Assembly (NCBI GenBank): GCA_027605045.1
Contig: JAQFWX010000114.1
Location: 1-64,000, forward strand
Direction: 5' to 3'
Length of the DNA stretch: 64,000 nucleotides
From: Phallus indusiatus
Taxonomy: Eukaryota > Basidiomycota > Agaricomycetes > Phallales > Phallaceae
Each line of letters starts with the position of its first letter. The first letter of the stretch is position 1. Below are positions 23,087 through 35,287 of the stretch, one piece after another. The translations under genes were made by a program, and so were the position numbers. The notes under the pieces were generated by a model. It had not been told where the DNA came from. It saw only the letters and a program-made list of their open reading frames with translations, and did no database searches.

Positions 23087-25703
23087 ATGAACTCGAAGAA
23101 GGATCTGGTTCATGACTTGAGCCTGTCCGCTGGAATAGATACCTCAAATACTTTGAAGGGTCAAAGATCCCAAAGTCGCTTGCATTGGCTTTACTTCGTT
23201 GTTTTATCTCAAGTCATTTTTTGTTTATACCGCTGCAGAGGCGTATTCGTTTCATGTGAGCACTGACGCGGACGCGTCTTACACTACGTCAAGTCTTTAT
23301 CTCGTAAATTATTAATTAACCATGAAACAGATTATAATCTCGGAGGATCATCTACATCTGGAATTAATTGGGAGCCCTGTGGTGATAATATCGAATGCGG
23401 ACATATCATGTACGTTCCCGGAATCAGTATATCGTTGTATTGTTCTACACTTGATCGTTGACCATTTATTTCAAGTGTGCCTTTAGATTACCATAATATC
23501 AGTGCAGGAAGTGCCAAACTTGCATTGGCACGCTATGTTGCTACAAACAGAACCGACTACTTGGGTACCATTTTTACTAATCCTGGAGGCCCAGGTGGTA
23601 GGTGAGTACATGTTACTAAAGTTGGACCGTGCCAAACACTTATTTAATGAATTCGTCTGAAACAAGCGGAGTAAATTATATTTACCGTGCTGGCAAACGA
23701 TTGTCGGACGCGGTGGATAATCGCTACGACATCGTGAGATCTCTCCGTTAGTTGTCGCTCAAAGTCTCATATCTCAATCTGTAGGTTAGCTGGGATCCTC
23801 GTGGAATCAACCAGACCCTGTGAGTGAAGCTTCTCTAGCTTTTCCTTGTTAATATGCTCAGACCAATGTCAGACCACGTATAGAATGCTTCAACTCCCAG
23901 ACGGCACAAGATATATTCTATTCTCATACCCAGCAAGAGATGAGCTTAGATTGGCGCAACCTTTCTGACCCTATTGACCGAGAGGTTTTCGCGAAGAGTG
24001 TTCGACAAAATGACGCAAATAACGCGGCCCTTGCTAAGCTATGCCTTGAGAAATCTGGTGACACACTTCGACATGTCGGAACAGCAACGGTCGTTCGAGA
24101 TATAGAATTCATGAATAATGTAATTCAGGGTGAAAATCAGCCAATCAATTTTTGGGGATTCTCCTACGGAACGATAGTTGGGAGTTATCTCGTCAACATG
24201 TAAATATTCATATACTTTTTTCTTGTGCGTTCTTTTATCCATCACCTTTAGGTTCCCCGACCGAGTAGGTCGAGTTATAATTGACGGGGTCGTGGTGGGT
24301 CCACCCTTCGATTAAAATTCATTCCTTGTCAACACTCTTCAATAGGACCCAGAATTATGGTCGAATACTTATTCAGCTGAATGGTATAAATGTGTGTACA
24401 ATCCTCCAATGACCAGAATTTATGTTGACCTTCATTAGATGATTTCGTCGACACCGATAAAGCATTTGAAAATTTCCTTATCTCCTGCGAATCCGTGCGA
24501 TTTCCTTTTCATGCGTTATCATTTTTGTCTTAAGAATTCAGTCAGGCTGGCCCAGAACATTGTGCTCTGGCAGACGGAAAGCTGTCCGCTCGTTTAATTG
24601 GTCAAGCGGTTGACGACTTCTTGGACAACTTATATGACAACCCACTCCCAGTCACCAGTGCCAATAGGCCTGGAATACTCACATCGGGAATGGTGAAAGG
24701 TATTTTGTAATATACACACTACCGTCAACGTCATTTGACAGCGAGAAATCCTTAGCCGCCATTTTCAGTGGGATGTATGCACCTCGTAACTGGCCATCTT
24801 TAGCCGAAAAACTGGCCCAGGCTATGAAGGGCAATGGAACCGCTTTTATGAATGACATCCTCGGCAATATCGAATTAAACACCACTGTTAAGCCCCAGAC
24901 GGCTCAAGCCATTACGGCAGTAACTTGCGTAGATACCCCAGCCTATTCGAATGCCATTGACAAGTCGGTTTATCTCCGACGCTACATAGAAGAAGTAGTT
25001 TTGACATACGAGAGAACTACGAAGAGATTTGCCGCTGTAGACTTGGACCTTTGTCACCACTGGTCACCCAGAGAAGTCGAGCGTTTCACGGGTAGGCGAC
25101 CAAAGTTAAGTTTCATTTGCAAAGTTTACATTAACATTTTCTAGGTCCTTTCAATTCCACTCTCTCTAACCCGATTCTTGTTATCGGGAATACAGTATGT
25201 ACTTTTTCTCACTCATCATTTGACAATGATAATGAAACAATCAACTTAGGCTGATGTATGTAACCTGTACACTTCAAATGGACGAAAGTAACTGACGGGT
25301 GACCCGCTTTAGCCAATAACTCCTGGCATAAATGCCAGACGGGTGAACGATTTGCTGAAGGATAGCTCTCGTCTCCTTATCCAAGACGGTTCTGGCGTAA
25401 GTGTCATCTCCTTAAGATTCATTCAACCAAATAGCCAATCTTAAATCTCTGCACTAGCATTGTTCGAGTGCCATGGCATCCTTGTGCACTGGAAAAGTTA
25501 TAAGAGGATATTGGCTTAATGGAGAATTACCCGCTAATGGTGTGGTTTGTCCCACAAGTGAAAAGCTTTTCCCTTCGCTTGAACCCGACACAAAATCTCT
25601 CTGGCTGCAAGGAGACGCCGAAGATCCAGACGACTTACAGATACTTGACAAAATGAAAGCCCTCGGAGAAGCAATCCAACCATTTTTGATGCAAAGAAAG
25701 TAG
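23087..25703 (+). CDS. Membrane-anchored alpha/beta-hydrolase peptidase (S33 / TAP-like)
   Basis: Family S33 tripeptidyl-aminopeptidase-like enzyme that trims peptides from the N-terminus. The start MNSKKDLVHDLSLSAG precedes one hydrophobic segment (LHWLYFVVLSQVIFCLY, residues about 38-54), suggesting a type II membrane anchor or an uncleaved signal. The catalytic fold then reads INWEPCGDNIECGH, FTNPGGPGGSGVNY (oxyanion region), YDIVSWDPRG and the nucleophile elbow INFWGFSYGT, with the acid in ADPITPG and the His in GSGHCSS. The C-terminal TAP-like domain ends QPFLMQRK. Many introns, several under 60 nt, interrupt it. Exon edges between 24240 and 24720 are approximate. Convergent with DOA10, about 100 bp apart. 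Confidence 0.87.
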
Positions 25704-25806
25704 AAGAACAGATTATCCCACAGGCACTTCGTTGATGTCGTGTGTTATTTACTGATTAAATGATACAGTGTATATGAAGTTTTTGGTTATAAAAGGATAA
25801 AGCCCT

Positions 25807-28800
25807 TCAGTCTATAAGCCCTTCTTGTTTATCTTCGGTATCCATAGTGTCGACATTTTTGTTACGTTTGTCATTTGGTGGTAACTCCAAGTTGCGTAAC
25901 CGCATCTCAACGAGAAATTCTTTATCGCGAATGGTTTGAGTCCACTTCTTGTACACCCCAGACATGCTTGATCCAAACTGAATTGTGGCAACGATTGCGA
26001 ATATAATAGGATAAATAAGTCGATCTAATTGGACCGTTGTGTTAAGAAAACGTATACGTTTATAAGCAAGGAAGTGCACATACGTAAATCTTCTACCTTC
26101 CAGGTATGCGATATCCACCTCGAGGATGCTAACACAATCAGGGGCGGTAATACAATAGCACCCACTAACCCAACCGTCGCAGGAATAATGAAATCACGTG
26201 TAGCCGTCCATGGGTCTGGTCGACGCCATCCGTTTCTTCGAATCTACCAAAGCTAGAGTCAGTCCACTATCCTAGATGTTCGATACAAGATAATTCCTTA
26301 CGATATCCAACGCGCCAAACAGACCGTCACCCTGACGACCTCTTTGCGTACGTATAATGATTTTCGATAGAATTAGCCCTTTCGCCCATGACTCAAAAAT
26401 ATGAATAGTCGGAGTTAGATTTGGGTTTACTGCATACCGCAATGGTATAACGAGGTATAATTCGACTGCAATGGAAACTAGAGTTGGCATTATGAATCCC
26501 ATCCAAATGCCGAGCCATGCAATCTTCGAGAAGTAAACCACGACGCGCTTGAAGATGAACAAAAGCCAATTGGCCCTAATGCGCCCCTCGCCTTGTTCAA
26601 ATTGCCTTCCGAGGAAATGTCTTTGGCGTCGAATCCGTATTTTGGCAAACAGACTTCCAACAAGGTATGCCCACCATACAAGATAAAAGCCTATGATGAA
26701 AGAATAACCATCATGCAAAACACGGGTTGTAAAAAGGCCAAAGATGGCGCGGCCGCCTATGATAGGAATGGCAATAGCAGATACCAGAAGAAATGATCCG
26801 CAGAGCCAAAAGAAAATGATGAAAAGAATGACGCGCTTGTAAAAGTCAGATGGGACGTAAACATTCGTATAGTCCTGAGCAGGATTTCGTCCGCTTCGTC
26901 TGGCCTCCGCGTCTTGAGCTGCGATAATCTCCCTGCCAGTTTCATCCAAAGGTTTGCCTTCTTCGTCAACAGGAACCAGAGCAGGTTTATCCCTTAAGAA
27001 TGCGATGTTGTCTCCTGCAGGAGCACGACGGAAACCACCATCCCGGCTAGGGACGACCACAGCGTCACCTTTATTCAGACCAAATACCCTTCTCCATGAC
27101 CAAGGGGAGGTAAACTCCTCGTCTGGTCGACGCTCACCGAACATGAAGGAAGTTAGACGCAATTGATTTGCAGTCCATTGCCACCACAAAGTCATCAGTC
27201 GTCTTACAGGCTTTCTTGGTCTGAAATAGTGAAGCGTCGGGGGAAGAATTAAATGAACGAATAATAAGTCGACCGGAATATCCGATATTGGTTCTCTACA
27301 ATAGGGTGAATGATGAATATAAAAAATGATAAACGTCGTATGCTATACCTCATTTTCCATCTCAGAGGAAGCATTGCCGGCGCAACAACTTTGATAAATC
27401 GGATGACACCACCGACTCCCACGGTCACAACGATGGCATACATTACTGCACTCAATGATAGCTTTCGTAGCTGGGCCAATGTCGGACGGTCCAAAATATC
27501 GCGAATGGGATGGAACGTTGGATCTTGCGGATCTTTGATAAACCACATGCAGCCCGGTCGTAAAATTTCGCGGCAGGTCGCCAGCATAATGGCAAATTGA
27601 TACATAAACATGGTACCTGAAAATGGAACGGTCAGGAAAGAAGTGATATTAATCAGAGTAAATATATACCTATTAGCCAGTGATAAAAGGCAGCTGTAAC
27701 CGGCGCTCGATATGCAAATGCCAACCGTATCGCAACCGTAGTATCCGGAAATAAAGGGAGGGTACTAAAATCGAGCATAACCCCACATCCAAAAGGAAAC
27801 ATCACAAGTTCTACAATAATGAACAGGGCAACCTAATTTGAATATATTCAGAATGGTATACGCTGAAGTATTGTGATAACCAACCTTGAACACAATCATC
27901 TGCTGTCTCACTGCATATCGAATTGCTCGTCCTACAGACCTAACATTGCCGACGGTTATCGTGTTCAAATATAATGCTGCCAACAAAGCAGCTATGGTAT
28001 AACCCAGTAAAACAGCCATGATCCTTTCAGCAGTACCATCACCTTCGGTCAATTGAACCCATTCATACGAAAGCGCCGTATATCCTAGACGAACATATTT
28101 TCCGAGACTTGCGAAATAGTCTTCCGCAAGTTGAAATAAACGTTCTCCCGTTGCTGTTGCCGTTATTGTTGAGTAGCCATGTGGAGTACGGCTCTGGAAA
28201 GCTTTGCTAATATTTGAATCGACGAACAGATCCCATAGCGCTGAGGGTTGCATTTTGGATGATAGTTCGAAGATACGATCGGATGGGATGAAATTAAGCC
28301 ATTGTTTTGTAGAAGCTTGATTTAGTAAAGGGATGTGATTCTGACCGGACGAAGGTCTTAAAAGTGAGAGCGTCCAATACTTCTCAGTAGCTTCCGCAAA
28401 CGTATGCGTCAAGTGCTTGAAAAAGTATAAACCGCCATCAACCCATGGATCCGTCAGTATCCGCACTGTACGAATGGGTAAATGGAGAAGGTATAATGCT
28501 TGTCGGGGCTCAAGCTGTAAAACCAGGACAATCAATAACGACACGGGTTACTCAAAGAACATCTAATACATACTGTTAACAGCGCTACAGTTTTGCCCAC
28601 CGTAAATGGCATCCAGATACCACCACCGATACTTATGTTTAGGATGAAAAACATCAAGGCTGCCTACAACAAGATCGTTTAGCAAAGGCGACGCAAAAAA
28701 AAACACTGTCAGGTCATACATTCTGGAATACGGCTACAACAGGACCGCGCAATCCAACAGCTGTGACAATATATATATAAGTAATCCCGAAGTTTCCTCA

Positions 28801-31076
28801 GCGCGATAAACATACCTTCGAGAGCACCATCTAAATCTTCATCGAAGTTTTGCTCACGATCCTCCTCATCTGCCTCTGCCGGCTGAGGGGCCCCTTCCCT
28901 GACCGGCGGGTTAAGTGGCTGTCTGAATTCAACTTGTATCGGTAACTCTCTTTGATCATTACGAGGCTCTTCCTCGTCTTCCTCATCTGTGTCGGGTAGC
29001 AATCTCGGCCCTTCGTCTTGCTTATTGGTAAGCTCGTCAATCGATCTAGCTTCCTCGATCTCATCCTCATCGTCCGCATCAGCTAGCTCGGAATGCTGAC
29101 TAGTGTTTGCCTTCGGGTGCTTAAAAAAGTAATCCGTATCGTCATCGTCTCTCAAGTCTTCTGGAGGTCTATAAGTGACCAAACTAGGCGACACCAAAGA
29201 AGGAGGTTTAGAAACTAAGCCGTCCTCATCAAAAGCATCGGGAAGCGAAAAAGAGGTCGACGCAAGTGGAGGTCTTCGAAGTGTTCGAACTGGAGAACTG
29301 GAAGCTGACGGGCCATCATCGAGTGGTGAATCCGTTGATGGGGATGATGTACTACGCTTAGTTTGATCGGGTAATGGATAATCGAAACTAGGACGTAAAA
29401 GCTTGGTTCCAAAGTAAACCGAACCAGATGGCGTAACCTCTGGATCCAACAAGGGCCCTACTTCTGGGGATGACGTTCTAGAATTCACACTATCAAGTGG
29501 AAGCGCTCGCTGCGGCGCACTAAAGGTAAATTCGAAATCAGAGGACGGTGAAAATGACTCTCTTTCAGTTGCGTGAGACGCCGAACGACTATCATGGAAA
29601 CGACTATCATCCATGACCTCTCCCAAGTCGACTGCTTTACCTTTCCCTTTCGACAGAGAAGAAATAAAATCATCGTTGGAATCCCCAAGTATTGGGGAGA
29701 CCTCTGATAAATGTATCTTTTGTGGTAAGGAGTTAGCAAGGTTGGATGAGCTTGCAACGGGCAGAACAGGAGCTTCAAATGATTCGACACGTCGTTTCTG
29801 ACGTCTCCTCACTTCGTAATCGTCTTCGTCTTCTCTCTCGCGACGGCGCGTGGGTTTGGGATACCGACGAGCATTTATAATAGCACCTGCTTTGGTCCGA
29901 CGGATCCTATCGACTTCCTTTCGAGGAGAATCAACCGCATGAGATCCTCGCTCTAATCGCTCTGTATCTGACGAGGATGAAGATGAAGGGTCGGTGGCAC
30001 GAACATCTTCAGACACGTCTCGCGAGGGACGTGACGGAATATCGTCTTCGTCTGTCTCTATAACGGGATCAACTTGCGGGTGAGCGTTTCCTACATCTCC
30101 TTCATGGGCAACAGGCTCGGGTAGGGCAGGTGGGACAGGCGGGGCAGCAGCCTGAACAGGATCTAGCGCAGGTGCGGCAGGAGCTGGCAATTCCTCCAAT
30201 TGGCCCACGGGATCCGGCTGGGCATCATCAAAGATTCCAGGTCGAGCGTTTTGTTGAATCCATTCGCGTAGTAAAAAAATTGCAAGAAATGCCAAAACGA
30301 TTAGTGATGCTATGATTTGACCGGAAAAGATGTCGCTAGGGAGGGATTCTAGAAAGGGCTCCACGAAATGCTTTCGGAACGTAGGTAACTCATGCGCAGA
30401 TCGCGCGTTGTATTCAGGTGGCTTGATGAGTGATCCGTTTGGGTGCGGATGAAGACTTATCGACCATGCACTTGAGATCGATAGTCAATTCTGTTCAATA
30501 TCACTATGAGAAAGCGAACACCTACAGAATATTCCCTATTCTGAAATACACCCGCCATGTCAACAAGGTTCCGTATGGTAGTAATATTAGCCACACAAAA
30601 GCAACAAGGAGTGTGCGCAAAACAAAGAGAATCGCTGTGACTATTTGCTCGACGAATTTCCGGATTAAAATGTGTAGTGGTACTCTGTCAGGCATGTCGG
30701 CGGCGTAAACTGTGATTCTCGTTAACACATAAATAGATACGTGATAATTAATTGATATACCTTTTGTGAATGCATACGGATGTTTGCACACATCGCAGGT
30801 CGTTTTCTTGCTGTGGTCGAGCCATGTCTTGAGACTTGAATAAGAGATTACACGCGTTAACAATTAGAACGTTTAGCAAGAGAGTTCATAAACCACTAAC
30901 CAATCTTGATGAATATATCGAATTGTCCCCGAACATTTACAAGGGTAGAATAATGGCTGATCAGGTTCGCCGGGGCCACTACATATTCTACAAGTATCTG
31001 TTGCAAAATGATGACGGCATTAGTTCCCAGGTGACTGAAACGTCGGTTATAATAACTGACCTTGCTCTTGTTGCAT
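25807..31076 (-). CDS. SSM4: ERAD RING-CH E3 ubiquitin ligase DOA10 (MARCH6/Ssm4)
   Basis: ER and inner-nuclear-membrane ubiquitin ligase acting with CDC48 in protein quality control. The first coding exon holds only 16 nt (MQQEQ, 31076-31061). After a 60-odd nt intron comes the RING-CH domain: [49 protein letters not shown], giving C4HC3. Membrane segments follow ([20 protein letters not shown], then [19 protein letters not shown]), then a long acidic, Ser/Pro-rich cytosolic loop (30364-28800; [17 protein letters not shown]). Many more transmembrane helices run to 25807, with the TEB-like part near 28544-27765. It ends [15 protein letters not shown]. Predicted size about 1,500 residues, usual for the family. 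Divergent-looking spacing to ARG1 is only 240 bp. Confidence 0.93.
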
Positions 31077-31317
31077 CTACTCAAGCTTGGGTCCTCAAAG
31101 ATTTTCGGCCTGAAATGATAGGCAATGTGTTTAGACTCTGAGAATGGGAAGCGAGGGCAAAGGCCTTGCTTTGATATTGGGGAGGGTGGAAATAGAATTA
31201 GGCGCTCTCTAAGAGTCCGTCACACGACAACAAGTTTCAAAAAGAAAATACAGAGTTCAAAAAGTACTTTTTTTTCAAGAATTCTATGAAGATATTGAAC
31301 ATCGAGTATTATTATTT

Positions 31318-33088
31318 TTAGATTCGGGTTCCATATACGTCCTTGGGCCCAACTCCACCCTGACCACGAATTGCGTTGGCTTGACCCCACCTGTAAATAA
31401 CACATTAATACCGAATTGCAGTTGTAATGAATAGCAAGCAATCATTACTTTTTAATCCGAATAGAGTTAATTGCAATAAATCCGGAAGTATCAGTCGGCT
31501 GGAATCCACCCAATTCATCCATCGAGGATTCATGCTCATCGTACAAACGCTGGAAGACGGAACACGTGTTGAGAATCGGCGTTAGCAATCCTTGACAATC
31601 CTAAGAAACTTACCTCGTCAGAGTATCGACCTTCAATGATAACATTCCCCTTATAGAGCTTTATTCTGACTGTTCCGTTTACCGTGCGTTGGCTACCTGG
31701 TATTGCACTGGTGACAAATTCTCGCTCCGGGCTGAAAAAGTACCCATCGTATAGAATTCGGCTGAGAGTTGGAGTAATAAACTGGTCACGAAGTTGTCTG
31801 ACAGCGCGATCTAGAGTGAGACCTTCGATATCGACGTGTGCACTCCGCAATATTGTGGCTCCCGGAGATTCGTAACACCCTCGGGACTTTACACCAATGT
31901 ACCTATTCTCCACAATGTCGATTCTCCCAACACCATGTTTTCGGGCAATCGCATTGAGAGAATCGAATATGTCTACAGCATCAGTATACGTTTTGCTTCC
32001 AATGACCACCTTCACCGGTAAGCCTGCTTTGAACTCGATGCTGAGAGTCTCCGGAGTGTCGGGAGCTTTTTCAGGAGAAACAGTCAATTTCCACATATCA
32101 GCGGGCGGGGTAGTATTAGGATCCTCAAGAATACCAGCCTCGTAGGAGATATGATGCAAATTTTCGTCTTCAAAATTTTTGTTAGAACAACAAGTATTTT
32201 TTCCAAATACAAACACACCGGTTGACCAAGGCTTAGCAGCTGTCTGTTGAACAGGAATTTTCTTCTCTGCAGCAAAGGCCAGTAAGGCGGATCGACCAGC
32301 AAAGCGGTTATAGAACTCTGCAATTCTCCATGACTGGTAAATCCAATCCACGAGTAAACTACACATACCAGGGATTCGCCATGGTGCCAGAACCTTAATG
32401 TCCGGTTTTAGGCCATAAAATGCAAGCTCAAACCGAACTTGGTCGTTCCCCTTTCCGGTGCACCCATGAGCAACAAAACTAAGGAAATGAATCAGGCGGC
32501 TATATGCGAGAAATCAGTATATCACGAACTCGCAGCCTTCTCTAGCAGCTGTCTCTATCATCCCACGAGCAATAACGGGTCTAGCCAACGACGTGCCAAG
32601 GAGATAGACATCCTTATAGAGCGACTTAGTTCTAGAAATGTTGAAAATTTCTTCGACTAACCTCGTAAATGCAATTAGCTTGAATAGCAGGATAGATCAG
32701 TTGTGTAACAAATTCGCGCTTAAGATCCTAAAGACGCGGATGAGATTGGGGCAGATATCGTTGTCATGACGGAAACAAGTTAACCTCAAGGAAAAACTTT
32801 TTGGCACCAACGTTTAGTGCCTTCTTGCGGGCAGCCTCAAAGTCCTATCGTAGCCGTTGGCACGAAGCTCATTAAGGAAAAACACGGTCTCACTTCCTCC
32901 TGGCCAACATCAGCCATAAATGCATATACCTCATAATTTTGCTCAATTAACCAGGCAAGGATACAAGAGGTATCTGAAGGATGTCAGAGCCAGACGCCAC
33001 GACGACGCCAATGAGTCATATGCATACCAAGTCCACCAGAATATGCGAGCAAAACACGTCCTTTTGATTGTTTGGAAGATGTCGACAT
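31318..33088 (-). CDS. ARG1: Argininosuccinate synthase
   Basis: Joins citrulline and aspartate using ATP to make argininosuccinate in arginine biosynthesis, in the cytosol. The start MSTSSKQSKGRVLLAYSGGL is split by an intron (GTATGC...TTCAG) before DTSCILAWLIEQNYEVYA, which completes the ATP-binding loop. Conserved HGCTGKGNDQVRFELAFYGL follows (GTTCGT donor just upstream), then APWRIPGM, FAGRSALLAFAAEKK and PWST|DENLHHISYEAGILED. The C-terminal half (IEFKAGLPVKVVIG, IVENRYIGVKSRGCYESPG, YNVIIEGRYSDE-like end) finishes WGQANAIRGQGG...VYGTRI. Length about 415 residues as expected. The start faces the tRNA-Leu about 300 bp away. Confidence 0.96.
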
Positions 33089-33389
33089 GATGGAACAGAG
33101 ATAAAATCAATCGATCACAATGGCAGCTCGAGGCTTCGCTAAAGATTTTAAGGAATAAAAAAGCCGCGCGCAACCTGAGTCAATTCAGTGACTCGTACGC
33201 CGAGACTGACAGAAGGCTTCGCACACCAAAATAACTCGATCATCAGTTTGAATTGATGGGGCTAATAAAATCGAATTGAGGATATATTTTTATTGAAACT
33301 CATTTCAAGTATCTCAACGAAGATTTCCAGTTATTGCAATTTATCAGTAAATGTTGACTGATATTGTACGAACTTGGAGCCATTTGTAT
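33089..33389. other. ARG1 promoter / tRNA-Leu upstream region
   Basis: About 300 bp between the ARG1 start and the tRNA. An ARG1 promoter is expected here. A GCN4-like TGACTC sits at 33176-33181 and again at 33188-33193 as TGACTC, a plausible amino-acid-starvation control. I rate this as suggestive only. Confidence 0.4.
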
Positions 33390-33479
33390 GGCAAGATGGC
33401 CGAGTGGTCTAAGGCGCCAGACTTAGGTTTCACCGAAATCTGGTCCTTCGGGGCGTGAGTTCGAACCTCACTCTTGTCA
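33390..33479 (+). tRNA. tRNA-Leu (UAG anticodon) with a short intron
   Basis: The acceptor stem GGCAAGA pairs with TCTTGTC (33472-33478, one G-U) and the discriminator is A. The D-arm/A-box region is TGGCCGAGTGGTCTAAGGC. The anticodon arm CCAGA/TCTGG encloses loop CT-TAG-G, then an intron of about 10 nt (TTTCACCGAA) before the final A. A long variable arm (TCCTTCGGGGC), typical of Leu, is followed by the T-arm GTGAG-TTCGAAC-CTCAC, which carries the B-box GTTCGAACC. A TCTTTTTT Pol III terminator begins about 3 nt after the gene. No CCA is encoded, as expected in eukaryotes. Confidence 0.93.
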
Positions 33480-34219
33480 AATCTTTTTTCGTCCGCAGGA
33501 CGCCGTCCCCGCAGTTGGCCGGTGTGGTGTCTGAGTCCAACCAGGATTTGGAAAAGCTTGTAAAGATATCCCTTCCTTTTTCGGCGCATTTTTACGAGAT
33601 AATGCGAAGCTCTGAGTCTTCCCATATTATTCCCTTGCGTGTAGCAAGGACTCTGTTGTTTAAGCCGATTCTCTTTCGATGCCATCACAAGCTTACTGAA
33701 TTCAGATTCCATCCAAAGGGTAGGCCTCTGTTCACGGAAATGATTGCGACTGTGTTTGACATTCTTGGGAACGATGAACACGTCAAGCAGGTCGTGGGTA
33801 ATGGGAATGGGATTTCAGTATTCTTCGCTTGAATTGTAGATACTTTTACAGAAAGTGTAGGCTGTTTGCTAACGGATATGCTATAGAACGACACAACACC
33901 GGAGGTCTCTACCAACTTGACTTTCGTTGCACATCTCTCCTTAGTACTTACGTTGTTCACAGCCAAAAATAAGCATCAAAGAAGCCTTTGACCATTTGAT
34001 TGAAAAGGTCAATGCGATCGAGTTCGCGGACACATGCACATTTGACGCAGTAGAGCTACTTTCTACTGCGGTTTCTAGAGGCAGTACGAGAAGCATGAAG
34101 CTTCTTGACAGACATGGGACAAGCACACGTTTGACACATAAATAATATCGACACGAATCGATTCACCCCATACTCACTATCCATCTCCAGCTATGGTTTT
34201 TCAGAGGTCTCCTATCGCC

Positions 34220-34225
34220 CAGAAT
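34220..34225 (+). repeat. Left target-site duplication, CAGAAT
   Basis: CAGAAT directly before the element. The same six bases follow it at 36750-36755. Both copies are the codons Gln-Asn in the host reading frame. Confidence 0.85.
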
Positions 34226-34618
34226 TATGGAAAGCAGGACTGGACAGCTTACTTTCCCTGCAAATTTGTGACGAAACGGCACCGGCAATCGATTTTCAGT
34301 CGCCGCGCGCCCTGGAGACACCGGGCACCTTACATTATTCGTCAAAATGTGTGAAAAAGTGAGCTCGGCGTACAACTTGGGTGTCCACCAAACTTTCCGT
34401 TAACATAAAATACACTTTTTACCGGTTTTTTTACCGGTTTTTACCAATAATAGTGTTTGAAAAGTAGTTTGCTTTCACTATTTCAAGAGTATCATCTCAA
34501 AATAATTATAGTCCTGACTTCAAGTGTCCACTGTCCGCTAGGCCGGCAGACATTCACCACGGGCGCCTATTTGAAAAAAAAACCATTTTGCTGGGGAGCT
34601 AGCCATAGCCGGACACAT
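34226..34618. repeat. Left terminal inverted repeat of the TIR element
   Basis: Contains a small tandem CCGGTTTTT repeat (ACCGGTTTTTTTACCGGTTTTTACC) near 34420-34446, mirrored in the right copy. Similarity to the right TIR ends just after AGCCGGACACAT (AGCCAGACACAT in the right copy). Confidence 0.85.
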
Positions 34619-35287
34619 TTCAGGTTACACTGATACTCATACAATCGGCACCTTGTATATAACTGCTATTGCATTAACTTTTTCAGAGAAAATTAGCATG
34701 AGTCTGCCATTGAATCAATTATCATTGAGTAACAGTTCGAACACTTGGCTGACTCAGCGGCTACTTCGGCGGAGAAACTCAGAAGCGCCCGTTCCACCAG
34801 CCTGATGAAAGAAATATGTGCGAAATATTAATTGACCAAAATAGAAATATTAATCAAAGAAGCAATTACAAACTGTATATAATACTTGAAAGTTACTGTC
34901 AGGGTACGCTACTGCGTCCCCTCATTTTTCCTATTTATTATCATCGGTATATATTCCTTTCTATTTTATTTATATTTCCCATATATTATTTCCACCCTCC
35001 GTTTACTCCCCCTGTCTCTATTCCACTTTCTCTACTTGTGCACGTCACGCGCTCGTACCTGACATGACACCTACGGCATCACGTCGCTTATGTTCGGTTC
35101 GGGCATCTGGCACTTAGCTGTGTCAGGGCCGCACACTGCGCTATCATTTTTCATGTATATAGTCGCTGTCCCTAGAGTGAGGGTCCCTAAGCTTGTTCTC
35201 TTAGGATCCCCTCCCTCTAGGTGAGTAGTTAGTTCTCCCTAATATATGTTCTCTTAGGATCCCCTCCCTCTAGTCTGAGCTGAGTAG

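Noticed and set aside
34163..34375. Minus-strand frame nearly identical to a plus-strand frame at 36600-36749
   Set aside because: The two are the same TIR sequence in opposite orientation. Neither starts with ATG, and neither is a conserved duplicated gene.
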